From Desulfurivibrionaceae bacterium (GTDB lineage: Bacteria; Desulfobacterota; Desulfobulbia; Desulfobulbales; VMSU01): 64,000 nucleotides of DNA. The stretch covers positions 84,559-148,558 of the forward strand of contig JAQYVV010000005.1 in NCBI GenBank assembly GCA_030145275.1, read 5' to 3'. Each line of letters starts with the position of its first letter. Positions within the stretch are counted from its first letter, which is position 1. Below the pieces are notes generated by a model that did no database searches, was not told the origin of the DNA, and was given only the letters and a program-made list of their open reading frames with translations. The translations under genes were made by a program, and so were the position numbers. This document shows positions 28,419-37,312 of this stretch, in pieces.

Positions 28419-28807
28419 TATTTTCCTCCGGGGGTTTATAAATTTTGGCGAAAAAGTAATGCATAAGTAGGTGATGGTCAATGGGTAGATGGATATTTCA
28501 TCATTTTGGAAAAAACTTCGTAAATATTTGACTAATACCGGTAAACAACAACCAATAAAATGTAAATGTTTGACAACACTCCAGATATGTTCGATCAGGT
28601 TGGCGAAGCGTAGTAGTTCTACGTGAGTCAGCCTGATCGAGCATATCTGGAGTGTTGCCAAATATTTACAAAACTTCTATCTTGACCGCAAACTTATCCT
28701 TCACTATATATGACAGTGGAAATGAAAAGAAGCAGGGGATATTTATATCATTTGTTCCTTGTCACTCCGCCTTTTGCCACTTTGTTACTTAAAAAAGGAT
28801 ACAACTT
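28419..28807. other. Intergenic region between zinc-ribbon gene and amn
   Basis: 389 bases between divergent genes. It holds repeat B2 (28561-28670). The rest shows no RNA gene or coding frame with a ribosome-binding site; promoters for both neighbours must be here. Confidence 0.55.
28561..28670. repeat. Family B repeat, copy B2 (inverted relative to B1)
   Basis: An imperfect palindrome of exactly 110 bases with TGTAAAT and ATTTACA ends. Its reverse complement matches B1 at nearly every base, including GGCTGACTCACGTAGAACTA. Lacks the extension seen in B1 and B3. Confidence 0.85.
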
Positions 28808-29638
28808 ATGAGCTCAACACTAAGGCCAGACAGTTATGCCAGACAGACCTTAGAGAGATATACAGGGTCCTCAGTTGATGATTTTGGATCCTATATCCTC
28901 CTTTCAAATTTCCAGCGTTATATCGATGACTATTCTAAACTTACCAACAATCCAATTGCCTCAGGACATTGGAGCGTTGTCCATGATAAAGAGAGGGATA
29001 TTTCTATTATCAATCATGGAGTTGGTTCACCTTCGGCAGGAATTGTCATGCATTGTCTTTCTTATCTGGACAAACTTGATTGTGTTCTTATGCTCGGTAT
29101 GTGCGGCGGTATTGATGATGATATTGAAATTGGTGATATTCTGATTCCAACCGCTAGTGTAAGAGATGAGGGTACCAGTGAGCATTATTTACCTAAGGAT
29201 GTGCCTGCACTGCCTGATTTTAAAATTAATCAGGTGTGTGAGCAGATGATTTTTAAAAAAATGAATAAGAAACCCAGGTCTGGGATTATGATGACCACAG
29301 ATTACAGGATGTGGGAGTTTGATGAGGGCTTTATCGACTATATCCATAAACATCGTATTCTTGCCATCGACATGGAAATAGCGACCCTGTTTTCCGTCGG
29401 ATATGCTCTTAATGTGCCTACCGGCGCCGTTATGCTTGTTTCCGATCTGCCCCTTAGAAAAGGCGGCATTAAAAGTAAGGAAAGTGCCAATGATATTTTT
29501 TGTCAATTTACTGAGGCCCATCTCCAGATAGGAATAGATGTTATGAACCATGTTAGAGAAAATCCTGGCTCTATTCTTGATAAAAATGAAAAAAATGAAT
29601 TCAAAAACTGTCAGCGCCTTCCAACAGAAGGTATATGA
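28808..29638 (+). CDS. amn: AMP nucleosidase (short form)
   Basis: 276 residues, AAGGA upstream of the ATG. Purine nucleoside phosphorylase-like fold: INHGVGSPSAGIVMHCLS, VLMLGMCGGIDDDIEIGDILIP, AIDMEIATLF (substrate-binding MExA-like region) and MLVSDLPLRKGG. Length fits the Bacteroides/Desulfobacterota short AMP nucleosidases, which lack the about 200-residue N-terminal domain of E. coli Amn. Splits AMP into adenine and ribose 5-phosphate. Its 3' end overlaps the ogt-like gene. Confidence 0.85.
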   Translation: MSSTLRPDSYARQTLERYTGSSVDDFGSYILLSNFQRYIDDYSKLTNNPIASGHWSVVHDKERDISIINHGVGSPSAGIVMHCLSYLDKLDCVLMLGMCGGIDDDIEIGDILIPTASVRDEGTSEHYLPKDVPALPDFKINQVCEQMIFKKMNKKPRSGIMMTTDYRMWEFDEGFIDYIHKHRILAIDMEIATLFSVGYALNVPTGAVMLVSDLPLRKGGIKSKESANDIFCQFTEAHLQIGIDVMNHVRENPGSILDKNEKNEFKNCQRLPTEGI

Positions 29639-29921
29639 CGCCCTAATAAAGGTTCCTTCTGGAAGGGTTACAACCTATAAATTACTGGCCGAGTGCCTTG
29701 GTTGTCCCAGTGCTCAAGCTGTCGGTCAGGCGCTGCGCAAAAATCCTTTTGCTCCACATATCCCATGTCATCGAGTTATCAGGAGTGATTTGTCCATAGG
29801 AGGGTTTTTCGGGGAAGAAACAGGGCCGGAAATAAAGCATAAAATACAACTTCTACAAAATGAGGGAGTCCAATTTTTGTCGGGTAAATTAATCCATAAG
29901 GATTTGCTCTTTGCTCCGTGA
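29586..29921 (+). CDS. ogt: Methylated-DNA-protein cysteine methyltransferase (Ogt/MGMT family, catalytic domain only)
   Basis: 111 residues from ATG 29586; ATG 29595 is equally possible and neither has a clear ribosome-binding site. The active-site motif is PHIPCHRVIRSD, with VPSGRVTTYKLLAECLG and AVGQALRKNPFAPHIP before it and a short YxG equivalent (LSIGGFFGEE) after it. Short enough to consist of the catalytic domain only. Repairs O6-alkylguanine by suicide transfer, or is an alkyltransferase-like relative, although the Cys is present. Overlaps the last 53 bases of amn. Confidence 0.85.
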   Translation: MKKMNSKTVSAFQQKVYDALIKVPSGRVTTYKLLAECLGCPSAQAVGQALRKNPFAPHIPCHRVIRSDLSIGGFFGEETGPEIKHKIQLLQNEGVQFLSGKLIHKDLLFAP

Positions 29922-29935
29922 AAAAATAAGAAGAT

Positions 29936-30976
29936 ATGGAAAATTGGCAGGAGATCTTAAGCAAAAGCATAATTAGTCCCGGCGATCTTCCTGAAGAATT
30001 TCGGGGGGATATACCTACTCTTGAAAAAGTCGTAGCTCGCTATCCCATGCGGATTAATCCGTATTATCTTGATTTGATACAAAAAGTTGGCACACCCCTT
30101 AGTCGGCAGGCCGTGCCTGATGCACAGGAGCTTTCTGATAATGTCTGCCTGGAAGATCCCCTTGATGAAGAAAATTTAAGTCCGGTCCCGAACCTCATTC
30201 ATAAATACCCAGACAGGGTTCTATTCTTGGTCCACTCCCAATGTGCCATGTATTGCCGCTTTTGTACGAGAAAAAGAAAAGTGGGCTTAGATACAATGAA
30301 GATTTCAGAAAGGACAATAAAATTAGGTTTGCAATATCTGCAAAACAACAAATCCGTTCGAGATGTTTTGATCTCCGGCGGCGATCCCTTGCTGCTTTCA
30401 AATGAAAAGCTTGAATGGATACTAAGTTCTTTGAGGAAAATAAAACATATTGAAATCATACGAATAGGTAGTAGAGTTCCCTGCGTTTTGCCTATGCGCA
30501 TTACCAAAAAACTTGTTTCGATTCTGCAAAAATATCACCCCCTTTATATTAACACCCACTTTAATCATCCTGGTGAAATTACCAAAGAATCGTCAACTGC
30601 CTGCGGTCTTTTAGCTGATGCAGGTATTCCCCTTGGGTGCCAGACTGTTCTTCTGAAAGGGGTTAATGATAACCAGGAAACAATCAAAGAATTGATGCGG
30701 TCTCTTTTACGCATACGGGTTAAACCATATTATCTTTTTCAGGGGGATATGACCAAAGGGACTGATCACTTTAGAACTAAAATTGAGACGGGACTGGGGA
30801 TCATGAGAAATCTTATAGGACATACCTCGGGTATGGCAGTGCCAATATTCGCTGTTGATGCGCCCAAAGGGGGTGGGAAGATCCCTCTTGTTCCTCAGTA
30901 TGTCCAAAAACTTGATAAAAATCTCGTATTCAATAATTATTGTGGTAAAACTTACACATATGTAGACGGCTACTAA
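29936..30976 (+). CDS. KamA-family radical SAM aminomutase (lysine 2,3-aminomutase-like)
   Basis: 346 residues, radical SAM motif CAMYCRFC at 103-110 (CX3CX2C) followed by TRKRKVG, as in lysine 2,3-aminomutases. Other family landmarks: VLISGGDPLLL, RIGSRVPCVLPMRIT, NTHFNHPGEIT and APKGGGKIPL with the PLP lysine. Length is close to EpmB (about 340) and shorter than KamA (about 416). Possible roles are beta-lysine for an osmolyte or for elongation factor P. No acetyltransferase (ablB) or epmA is adjacent, so the substrate stays open. Confidence 0.85.
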   Translation: MENWQEILSKSIISPGDLPEEFRGDIPTLEKVVARYPMRINPYYLDLIQKVGTPLSRQAVPDAQELSDNVCLEDPLDEENLSPVPNLIHKYPDRVLFLVHSQCAMYCRFCTRKRKVGLDTMKISERTIKLGLQYLQNNKSVRDVLISGGDPLLLSNEKLEWILSSLRKIKHIEIIRIGSRVPCVLPMRITKKLVSILQKYHPLYINTHFNHPGEITKESSTACGLLADAGIPLGCQTVLLKGVNDNQETIKELMRSLLRIRVKPYYLFQGDMTKGTDHFRTKIETGLGIMRNLIGHTSGMAVPIFAVDAPKGGGKIPLVPQYVQKLDKNLVFNNYCGKTYTYVDGY

Positions 30977-31022
30977 TACGTAATTGTTTAGGAGCGCCAC
31001 AAAAATCAATTGATTGCCGGTT

Positions 31023-31141
31023 CTAGGAGGCTGTCTGATAATAGAAGCCGTAGCTAAAAGTCGGAAAAATGGGCCAATTTCTGCGGCTTTGATGTCTGCG
31101 CTTATCTGTAGTAGGGTAGCTATTCTCGGACAGCCTCCTAG
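31023..31141. repeat. Family D repeat, complete copy D1
   Basis: CTAGGAGGCTGTCTGA at 31023-31038 is an inverted repeat of TCGGACAGCCTCCTAG at 31126-31141 (15 of 16 paired). The 119-base interior is non-coding. Solo ends occur at 9573 and 42291. Confidence 0.8.
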
Positions 31142-31160
31142 GACTTATTAAGGGAAAAGC

Positions 31161-31565
31161 ATGGAAAAAGCTGAACAGCTATCTAATGAGATAAATACTA
31201 AAGAGGGACATGTTTTAATAGCTTGGCCGGCATTGCTAAATGCTTGTCTCAATAAAAAGGAACTTGTCATTAAACTTCTTGATTTGTTTACCAAGCAAAC
31301 ACCGGGATGGTTAGAGGAACTCAATGAATCTGTTCGTGAAGGAGATACTCAAAGATTAAGGATGGTGTGCCACACTGTTATAGGAGCATCATCTGCTATC
31401 CAAGCTAATGCCTGCGCTGATAATCTGAAAAAATTAAATGCAACCGCCAAAGAGGACCCAATTGATCCTGCACGTTTACAAGAGGAACTTGACGAAAGTG
31501 TTGTAATGCTAAAAAAAACAAATGATGCAATTGCTGAAATAGTTATTGCATGTTCAGATTCTTGA
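31161..31565 (+). CDS. Hpt (histidine phosphotransfer) domain protein
   Basis: 134 residues, all-helical. ELVIKLLDLFTKQTPGWLEELNESV matches the first Hpt helices, and MVCHTVIGASSAI holds the phospho-acceptor histidine. The usual Lys after it (HxLKG) is Ile here, which may weaken phosphotransfer. It would relay phosphate between a hybrid kinase and a response regulator encoded elsewhere. The next gene is comM-like, 24 bases downstream. Confidence 0.75.
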   Translation: MEKAEQLSNEINTKEGHVLIAWPALLNACLNKKELVIKLLDLFTKQTPGWLEELNESVREGDTQRLRMVCHTVIGASSAIQANACADNLKKLNATAKEDPIDPARLQEELDESVVMLKKTNDAIAEIVIACSDS

Positions 31566-31589
31566 TTTTGTGACTGGTTAAGCAACAGT

Positions 31590-33116
31590 ATGATTTCTAA
31601 AGTACTTTCTGGTGCAGTTGAAGGCGTTGAAGGCCTTATTGTCGAGGTTGAGGTCGATATAGCTAAAGGGTTGCCTGCTTTTTCCATGGTTGGTCTGCCT
31701 GAAGTTGCTGTGCGGGAAAGTAAAGACAGGGTGAAAGCTGCCATTAAAAATAGCGGCTATACCTTCCCTAATAGAAGAATAACCGTAAATCTTGCGCCTG
31801 CAGATCTTCGTAAGGCAGGAACTGGTTTTGATCTGCCCATTGCCATTGGACTTTTGGCGGCCTCAGATATTTGTAAGAGCGACACGCTCCTTAAATACCT
31901 GATCATTGGAGAACTTTCTCTGGACGGCTCAGTTAAGCCTGTTACAGGAATATTGCCTATTGTGCTTTTTGCACTGGAAAAAGGTCTTGCCGGAGTTATT
32001 CTTCCCGCAGCAAACGTACAAGAAGGCAGTGTCGTAGATAATCTGGATATAATAGGTGTAAACAACCTCTATCAGGTGGTTGAGTTTTTAGCAGGAAAAA
32101 CCTCAATTCAGCCGGCAGAGTGCAGGGTAGGTGAATCACTGTCAGCCTCAGATATAATTGGTGATGACTTTTCTGAGGTAAAGGGGCAGGAACATGTTAA
32201 GAGGGCCCTGGAAATAGCCGCTGCTGGTGGGCATAATGTCTTGCTGGAAGGTGCGCCGGGAGCTGGGAAAACAATGCTTGCCCGAAGGGTCCCTACAATT
32301 TTACCAGATCTTACCTTTGCAGAGGCCCTTGAAGTTACAAAAATTTATAGTGTATCCGGGAAACTCAGTGATAATGGTCATGGATTAGTGACAAGCAGAC
32401 CGTTTAGGGCGCCCCACCATACCATTTCCGATGCTGGATTAATAGGGGGCGGACAGTATCCTAAACCTGGGGAAGTCTCATTGTCCCATAATGGAGTTTT
32501 GTTTCTAGATGAATTGACAGAGTTTCGTAGACATGTGCTGGAGGGACTTAGACAGCCTTTAGAAGATGGTGAGGTTACCATTTCAAGGGCGGTATCTTCC
32601 ATGCGTTTCCCGGCTCGGTTCATGTTGATCGCGGCGATGAACCCTTGTCCATGTGGATATTACGGTGATTCTTTTCACGAATGCACTTGCTCCGCAGTGC
32701 AAATTCAACGTTATAAAAACAAAATCTCAGGACCGCTGCTTGATAGGTTTGATATATATGTTCCCGTGGCATCTGTACCTTTTAGAGATCTTTCCCAAAA
32801 AAGTGATGCCGAGGCCTCAGTTCATATACAGGATCGAGTTTCTCGTTCTCGAAAAATCCAAACTGAGCGTTTCAGCCGCAGTAAGAAAATTTTTTGTAAT
32901 AATCAGATGAGTTCAAGGCATATTCAGAAATATTGTGAACTTGACTCTGCTTCAAACGGTTTACTTGAAAATGCAGTTCACTCCCTCGGTTTATCAGCAA
33001 GAGCCTTTAATAGGATAAAAAAAATAGCCAGAACCATAGCCGATATGGCAAATAGTAAAGAGATACAAGCAGAGCATGTCGCCGAAGCAGTACAATATAG
33101 AAGGCGAAAAGCATAG
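31590..33116 (+). CDS. comM: YifB/ComM-family magnesium-chelatase-like AAA+ ATPase
   Basis: 508 residues. N-terminal Lon-protease-like domain (VEVDIAKGLPAFSMVGLPE...ESKDRVKAAIKNSG), Walker A GAPGAGKTML at about 226-235, FRAPHHTISDAGLIGGG, Walker B LFLDEL, the sensor AAMNPCPCGY with C-x8-C-x-C (CGYYGDSFHECTC), and the C-terminal lid RAFNRIKKIARTIADM. ComM is a branch-migration helicase active in natural transformation. Length and motifs fit the family. Confidence 0.94.
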   Translation: MISKVLSGAVEGVEGLIVEVEVDIAKGLPAFSMVGLPEVAVRESKDRVKAAIKNSGYTFPNRRITVNLAPADLRKAGTGFDLPIAIGLLAASDICKSDTLLKYLIIGELSLDGSVKPVTGILPIVLFALEKGLAGVILPAANVQEGSVVDNLDIIGVNNLYQVVEFLAGKTSIQPAECRVGESLSASDIIGDDFSEVKGQEHVKRALEIAAAGGHNVLLEGAPGAGKTMLARRVPTILPDLTFAEALEVTKIYSVSGKLSDNGHGLVTSRPFRAPHHTISDAGLIGGGQYPKPGEVSLSHNGVLFLDELTEFRRHVLEGLRQPLEDGEVTISRAVSSMRFPARFMLIAAMNPCPCGYYGDSFHECTCSAVQIQRYKNKISGPLLDRFDIYVPVASVPFRDLSQKSDAEASVHIQDRVSRSRKIQTERFSRSKKIFCNNQMSSRHIQKYCELDSASNGLLENAVHSLGLSARAFNRIKKIARTIADMANSKEIQAEHVAEAVQYRRRKA

Positions 33117-33184
33117 CCTTCGGATTGACTGGGAAATTTGAAACTTAGAAAGTCAATGCCGTTGACTTGAAATTAGAAATTGTT

Positions 33185-33313
33185 TAGTGCCTTATAACTG
33201 AAATCCTGTTACAAAAAACAGGTAGCGAAGACTCCGAGAATTCCAAAAAAGAACAATGCTCCCAATATGTTGCAGACCACTGTTAAGGCACTTATTTCCG
33301 GTTTATCCGGATT
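33185..33313 (-). repeat. Family A repeat, copy A2
   Basis: TAGTGCCTTA at 33185 and TAAGGCACTTA near 33283-33293 are inverted ends; then the CCGGTTTATCCGGATT appendage follows. The reverse complement closely matches A5 (56535-56648), with a small insertion (around AGTCTTCGCTAC). Lies just upstream of bioF. Confidence 0.8.
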
Positions 33314-33379
33314 AGCGTAATAACCATTGGGTTTTTAAAACTTTCACCAATCGTCTCTCATAGCCGGCCATAATCTTCA

Positions 33380-34540
33380 ATGTCTCACTCAAAATTCTCT
33401 TTTATTCAGCGGGAACTTCTGCAAAGAAAATCCACCCATCAGTTCCGTAAACTGCAAAATGTACAGCCGTTAGCAAATGGGAAAATTTCCATTGATGGAC
33501 GGGTCATGTATAATTTCTGCTCAAATGATTATCTTGGTCTGTCCAGGCATCCACTATTGCAAGAGCGAGCCCTGCAATTTGTTGAAAAATATGGGAATGG
33601 CGCCACCGCCTCACGACTGGTTTGCGGCAATTTATCATGCTATGCCGAGGTGGAGGAAAAACTTGCCGCCCTCAAAGGCAGTGAGACTGCCTTGATTTTT
33701 AACTCAGGTTTTCAGGCAAACGTCTCGCTTCTTCCTGCCTTAACGGATCGACATTCCTTGATTATTGCAGATAAACTCTGTCATAATAGTCTAGTTCAGG
33801 GGAGTCTTTTGAGTCGAGGTACCTTTTTACGCTATCGTCATAACGATTTGGAGAATTTAACAGAGCTCCTGCGAAAGAATAGTACCAAGAAATATTCCAG
33901 GATATTTATCGTCACAGAATCAGTTTTCAGTATGGATGGTGATCTCAGTGATATAGTGGCTTTGAAGGGATTGGCCGAAAAATATAATGCGATTTTGCTT
34001 ATTGATGAGGCCCATGCCACTGGAGTTTTTGGTGAAAATGGGATGGGGTTGACCTGCGGGATGGATGTTGACTTGGTTATGGGTACCTTTGGGAAGGCAT
34101 GTGGTTCGTTTGGCGCCTATATAACTTGTTCTAAGGATATTGCTGATTATCTGATTAATTACTGTAGCGGCTTGATATACAGTACTGCCTTGCCTCCTTC
34201 AGTGCTTGGGGCAGTTGATGCCTCCCTTGATCTGATTCCTGGTATGATGCCCGAGAGGCAGTATCTTGCGGAAATATCCGCATATCTCCGTGATGCATTG
34301 AATAATCTCGGTTTTAATACTGGACAATCCAATAGCCAGATAATTCCCGTGATCATCGGCTCTGAAAAAGAAACAATACAATTGTCTGAATGGCTTGCTG
34401 AGCATTCAATTCTTGCATCTGCTATTCGTCCTCCTACGGTGGACAAAGGGAAAGCTCGAATCCGACTTACCCTTTCAGCCTTGCATACAAAAAAACATAT
34501 TGATCATCTAATCCATGTCCTGCAAAAATGGCGGCAATAA
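33380..34540 (+). CDS. bioF: 8-amino-7-oxononanoate synthase
   Basis: 386 residues, PLP-dependent alpha-oxoamine synthase: NFCSNDYLGLSRHP, GATASRLVCGN, VTESVFSMDGDLS, LLIDEAHATGVFG, and the PLP lysine in MGTFGKACGSFG. Condenses pimeloyl-ACP with alanine in biotin synthesis. First gene of the bioF-esterase-bioC cluster. No clear Shine-Dalgarno. Confidence 0.95.
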   Translation: MSHSKFSFIQRELLQRKSTHQFRKLQNVQPLANGKISIDGRVMYNFCSNDYLGLSRHPLLQERALQFVEKYGNGATASRLVCGNLSCYAEVEEKLAALKGSETALIFNSGFQANVSLLPALTDRHSLIIADKLCHNSLVQGSLLSRGTFLRYRHNDLENLTELLRKNSTKKYSRIFIVTESVFSMDGDLSDIVALKGLAEKYNAILLIDEAHATGVFGENGMGLTCGMDVDLVMGTFGKACGSFGAYITCSKDIADYLINYCSGLIYSTALPPSVLGAVDASLDLIPGMMPERQYLAEISAYLRDALNNLGFNTGQSNSQIIPVIIGSEKETIQLSEWLAEHSILASAIRPPTVDKGKARIRLTLSALHTKKHIDHLIHVLQKWRQ

Positions 34541-35222
34541 CATTAATATTTTATTTCAGCATGGCTGGGGTTTTGATAGAAATTGCTGGAATAAAATGGT
34601 CCCTCCTGATAAAAGGTTGAAGCTATTTTTTCCGGATAGGGGATATTTTTCTTCTTACCGAAATGAATTAGATCTACCGGTAGAGGGGATTAATCTCCTT
34701 GTTTGCCATTCACTCGGTCTTCATCTTCTTCCCGAGACTCTTTTTACTAAATGTCAGGTCCTGGTGCTGATCGGATGTTTTCAGGCCTTCCATGCTGAAA
34801 CTGAACTTGATGTGAGCATATCAAGAAAGTACGTCCGCAGCATGTTGCAGGAGTTAGACGATAGGCCACGCAGGGTGCTCCAAAAATTTCATAAAAACTG
34901 CGGTTCTCGTCTTTTTCTTCATAAAGAGGAATGTATAAACAGGAAACTATTGATTGATGATCTACTTTTTTTAGATAGCAATCGTTTCAATTTAGATACA
35001 ATAGGCGATATTCCCAGGGTTTTATTGTTACACGGAGTCAAAGACAAAATAGTACCAGTGCAAAGGAGCAGGGATATTGCAGCCAAACTGAAAAACGCCA
35101 CTCTCGTCGAAGTTGAAAATGCCGGCCACGGTTTACCACTTACCCATCCTAAAATGTGTTGGGATCTCATTAGTGAAACGCTTACGGACTCGGGGTATGC
35201 AATCTTGGGTGTACTTAATTGA
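34515..35222 (+). CDS. Alpha/beta-hydrolase of the biotin cluster (putative pimeloyl-ACP methyl ester esterase, BioG/BioH role)
   Basis: 235 residues, overlapping bioF by 26 bases. Alpha/beta-hydrolase features: FQHGWGFDRNCW (oxyanion-hole region), nucleophile Ser in LLVCHSLGLHLLP, the acid in LLHGVKDKIVPV and the His in ENAGHGLPLTHP. Position between bioF and bioC indicates the esterase that removes the methyl group from pimeloyl-ACP methyl ester; a BioG-type enzyme fits better than BioH by sequence style. The last 16 codons lie within a 57-base segment repeated at 39265-39321. Confidence 0.78.
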   Translation: MSCKNGGNNINILFQHGWGFDRNCWNKMVPPDKRLKLFFPDRGYFSSYRNELDLPVEGINLLVCHSLGLHLLPETLFTKCQVLVLIGCFQAFHAETELDVSISRKYVRSMLQELDDRPRRVLQKFHKNCGSRLFLHKEECINRKLLIDDLLFLDSNRFNLDTIGDIPRVLLLHGVKDKIVPVQRSRDIAAKLKNATLVEVENAGHGLPLTHPKMCWDLISETLTDSGYAILGVLN

Positions 35223-35230
35223 TCGCCAAC
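35174..35230 (+). repeat. 57-bp duplicated segment, copy within biotin-cluster esterase 3' end
   Basis: This segment encodes the last 16 codons of the esterase and its stop. It matches 39265-39321 at all but four positions. Flanks of the two copies do not match, so the duplication ends are sharp. Confidence 0.85.
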
Positions 35231-35272
35231 GTGAAAAGAATATTTCACTGACACAATACCTTTTTTACCCCG

Positions 35273-35486
35273 AATCCGGATAAACCGGAAATAAGTACCT
35301 TAACAGTAGATGCAACACCTTTAAATGAATATACTTTTTTCATTTCTTGCCACTCAGTTCAGTACCCCCTCGGAGTCTAACGCTTACCTGAAGGGTATAA
35401 AAAACACGAAAATGACTTATAAGGTACTAACACCCCACAAGGGGGTACTGAACTGAGTGGCAGAAATTCAGCGCTAAGGCACTAAA
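35273..35486 (+). repeat. Family A repeat, composite copy A3
   Basis: AATCCGG at 35273, AAGTACCTTAACAGT at 35293, an inner TAAGGTACTAA (35421-35430), and a further tail with GGGGGTACTGAACTGAGTGG ending in TAAGGCACTAAA (35475-35486). Looks like two overlapping copies or an internal duplication. Sits between the esterase gene and bioC. Confidence 0.75.
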
Positions 35487-35492
35487 TATAGA

Positions 35493-36281
35493 ATGGAACA
35501 TATTATTAAAAAGCATATAGCCCGGACTTTTACTCGCTATTCCGATACCTATGATCAATATGCAAAACTGCAAAAATTAAGTGCAGGGTTTATATTTGAA
35601 AATATAGAAGAAATTATCTCCTCCATGCCTGTAGGTCCTGTGCTTGAAATTGGCTGTGGCTCAGGATTAGTAAGTGAGGAAATTGTTAAACGACTGCCCC
35701 AAAGAGATCTGGTTTTAATGGATATCTCAGCCGGCATGCTCACAACATGCAGGAAAAGACTTAACGATGCCAGCTTAAATCATGCTGGGATACAGTATGT
35801 TGAAAATGATGCTGAAAAATTAAATGAACAAAATAAATACGCACTTATTGTCTCGGGGTTGACCCTGCAGTGGTTTCATAATATTAGCGCAGGTGTGGAG
35901 AAAATTGTAAACGCTTTGCTGCCTGGTGGGATTTTTGTCTGTTCTTTTCTAGGAGAAGGCTCTTTTCTGGAATGGCAGGAGCAGTGTGAAAATAGCAAGG
36001 TTCCATGTACCTTGAATCCCTTGCCTGATTTTAATTTTATCACTAAGAGGTTCAAGGAAGAAGTTAAAGATATTAGCTTTGCCCAAAACAGCCTGACTCT
36101 TTCATATCCATCTGTGCATGATTTTTTTGTTTCCCTCAAAAAAACAGGGACCGGAGTCAATGTCTCCGGTCAAAAAAATTCTCTTGCTGAAATGCGAAGA
36201 TTGATAAGGGAGTGGGAGCAGACATCCCCGAATGGTGTGGATGTTACCTGTAAAATAAACTGTCTGACAATTACCAGATAA
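35493..36281 (+). CDS. bioC: Malonyl-ACP O-methyltransferase BioC
   Basis: 262 residues, class I SAM methyltransferase: VLEIGCGSGLVSEEIVKRL (motif I) at about 49-66, LVLMDISAGMLTTCRKRL, and VSGLTLQWFHN, a signature of BioC. It masks malonyl-ACP so that fatty-acid synthase can build the pimelate chain. Only six bases separate the family A3 repeat from the start codon, which lacks a clear Shine-Dalgarno. Confidence 0.9.
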   Translation: MEHIIKKHIARTFTRYSDTYDQYAKLQKLSAGFIFENIEEIISSMPVGPVLEIGCGSGLVSEEIVKRLPQRDLVLMDISAGMLTTCRKRLNDASLNHAGIQYVENDAEKLNEQNKYALIVSGLTLQWFHNISAGVEKIVNALLPGGIFVCSFLGEGSFLEWQEQCENSKVPCTLNPLPDFNFITKRFKEEVKDISFAQNSLTLSYPSVHDFFVSLKKTGTGVNVSGQKNSLAEMRRLIREWEQTSPNGVDVTCKINCLTITR

Positions 36282-36382
36282 AGCATATTTATTACCACGA
36301 AACACACGAAAAGAAAAGAGTTGAAAAATTCGTGTATCATGAGTGTTTCTTACCCTCAAGGGCATAAATGGTTGAATGAAAA

Positions 36383-37033
36383 ATGGTAGAACACATGGCT
36401 AAGGCCAAACATTTATTTATTACAGGAACAGATACGGGTGTAGGGAAAACCGTGGTGTCTGCCATCTTGACCGCAGGAATGGGCGCAAGTTATTGGAAAC
36501 CGATTCAATGCGGCCTTGAGGAGCAAACGGATACCGAATTTGTTCGGGAGGTAACAGGACTATCTGACCAATATTTTCACCCGGAGGCATATAGATTAGC
36601 TCAACCTCTTTCTCCCCATGCTGCCGCCGAAATAGATAATGTTAAAATTGATTTGGGCAGAATTTGTCCCCCTGAAAAATGTCTCAGAGGAGCTCTGATA
36701 GTTGAGGGCGCTGGAGGGATTATGGTGCCGCTCAACCAGGAAGATTTCATGATTGATTTAATGAAAAAGTTGAATATGCCGGTTTTGTTGGTGGCTCGGA
36801 GTACGTTGGGTACAATTAATCACACACTTTTATCTCTTCAGGCATTACGAGGTCGTGGACTTGAGGTTCTTGGTGTTGTGATGAACGGTCCTAGAAACAG
36901 GGGGAATAAAAAAGCCCTGGAAAAATACGGTAAAACAAAAGTGTTGGCAGAAATCGAGCCTATTGCAGACATGACATCAGTTGATTTGACTGGAAAATTT
37001 AAGGAATGTTTCTGCAAAGATATGCCCAAGTAG
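36383..37033 (+). CDS. bioD: Dethiobiotin synthetase
   Basis: 216 residues from ATG 36383; an in-frame ATG at 36395 (MAKAKHLF) is also plausible. P-loop ITGTDTGVGKTVVS, WKPIQCG, LSPHAAAEID and VEGAGGIMVPL are family signatures. Closes the ureido ring of dethiobiotin with CO2 and ATP. bioA/bioK and bioB are not in this window. Confidence 0.95.
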   Translation: MVEHMAKAKHLFITGTDTGVGKTVVSAILTAGMGASYWKPIQCGLEEQTDTEFVREVTGLSDQYFHPEAYRLAQPLSPHAAAEIDNVKIDLGRICPPEKCLRGALIVEGAGGIMVPLNQEDFMIDLMKKLNMPVLLVARSTLGTINHTLLSLQALRGRGLEVLGVVMNGPRNRGNKKALEKYGKTKVLAEIEPIADMTSVDLTGKFKECFCKDMPK

Positions 37034-37042
37034 AGGTCTTTT

Positions 37043-37217
37043 TAGTGCCTTAGCGCTGAATTTCTGCCACTCAGTTCAGTACCCCCTCGGAGTCTAACGC
37101 TTACCTGAGGGGTGTAAAAAACACGGAATGCTTAAAAGTATTTTGAAATAAACATGTTACACTCTACTGTTAAGGCACTTATACCCCCTCGGAGTCTGAC
37201 GCTTACCTGTGGGGTGT
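37043..37217 (-). repeat. Family A repeat, copy A4 with 3' extension
   Basis: TAGTGCCTTA at 37043 and TAAGGCACTTA at 37171-37181 are inverted ends. The interior is the reverse complement of A1. The segment ACCCCCTCGGAGTCT...CGCTTACCTG occurs twice, inside and again just outside (37182-37217), so a partial second copy is attached. Confidence 0.78.
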
Positions 37218-37312
37218 TAGAAAGTTTATGACAGACAAAGCATATAACCTAAAATAGGCAAAATACTGTTAAATATTATAGTTTGATTTATTAATAAATA
37301 ACCGGTATTACT

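Noticed and set aside
28419..28661. N-terminal extension of the zinc-ribbon protein to residue 297
   Set aside because: The extra part is encoded by repeat B2 and AT-rich spacer; the GGAGG-preceded ATG at 28418 is far better.
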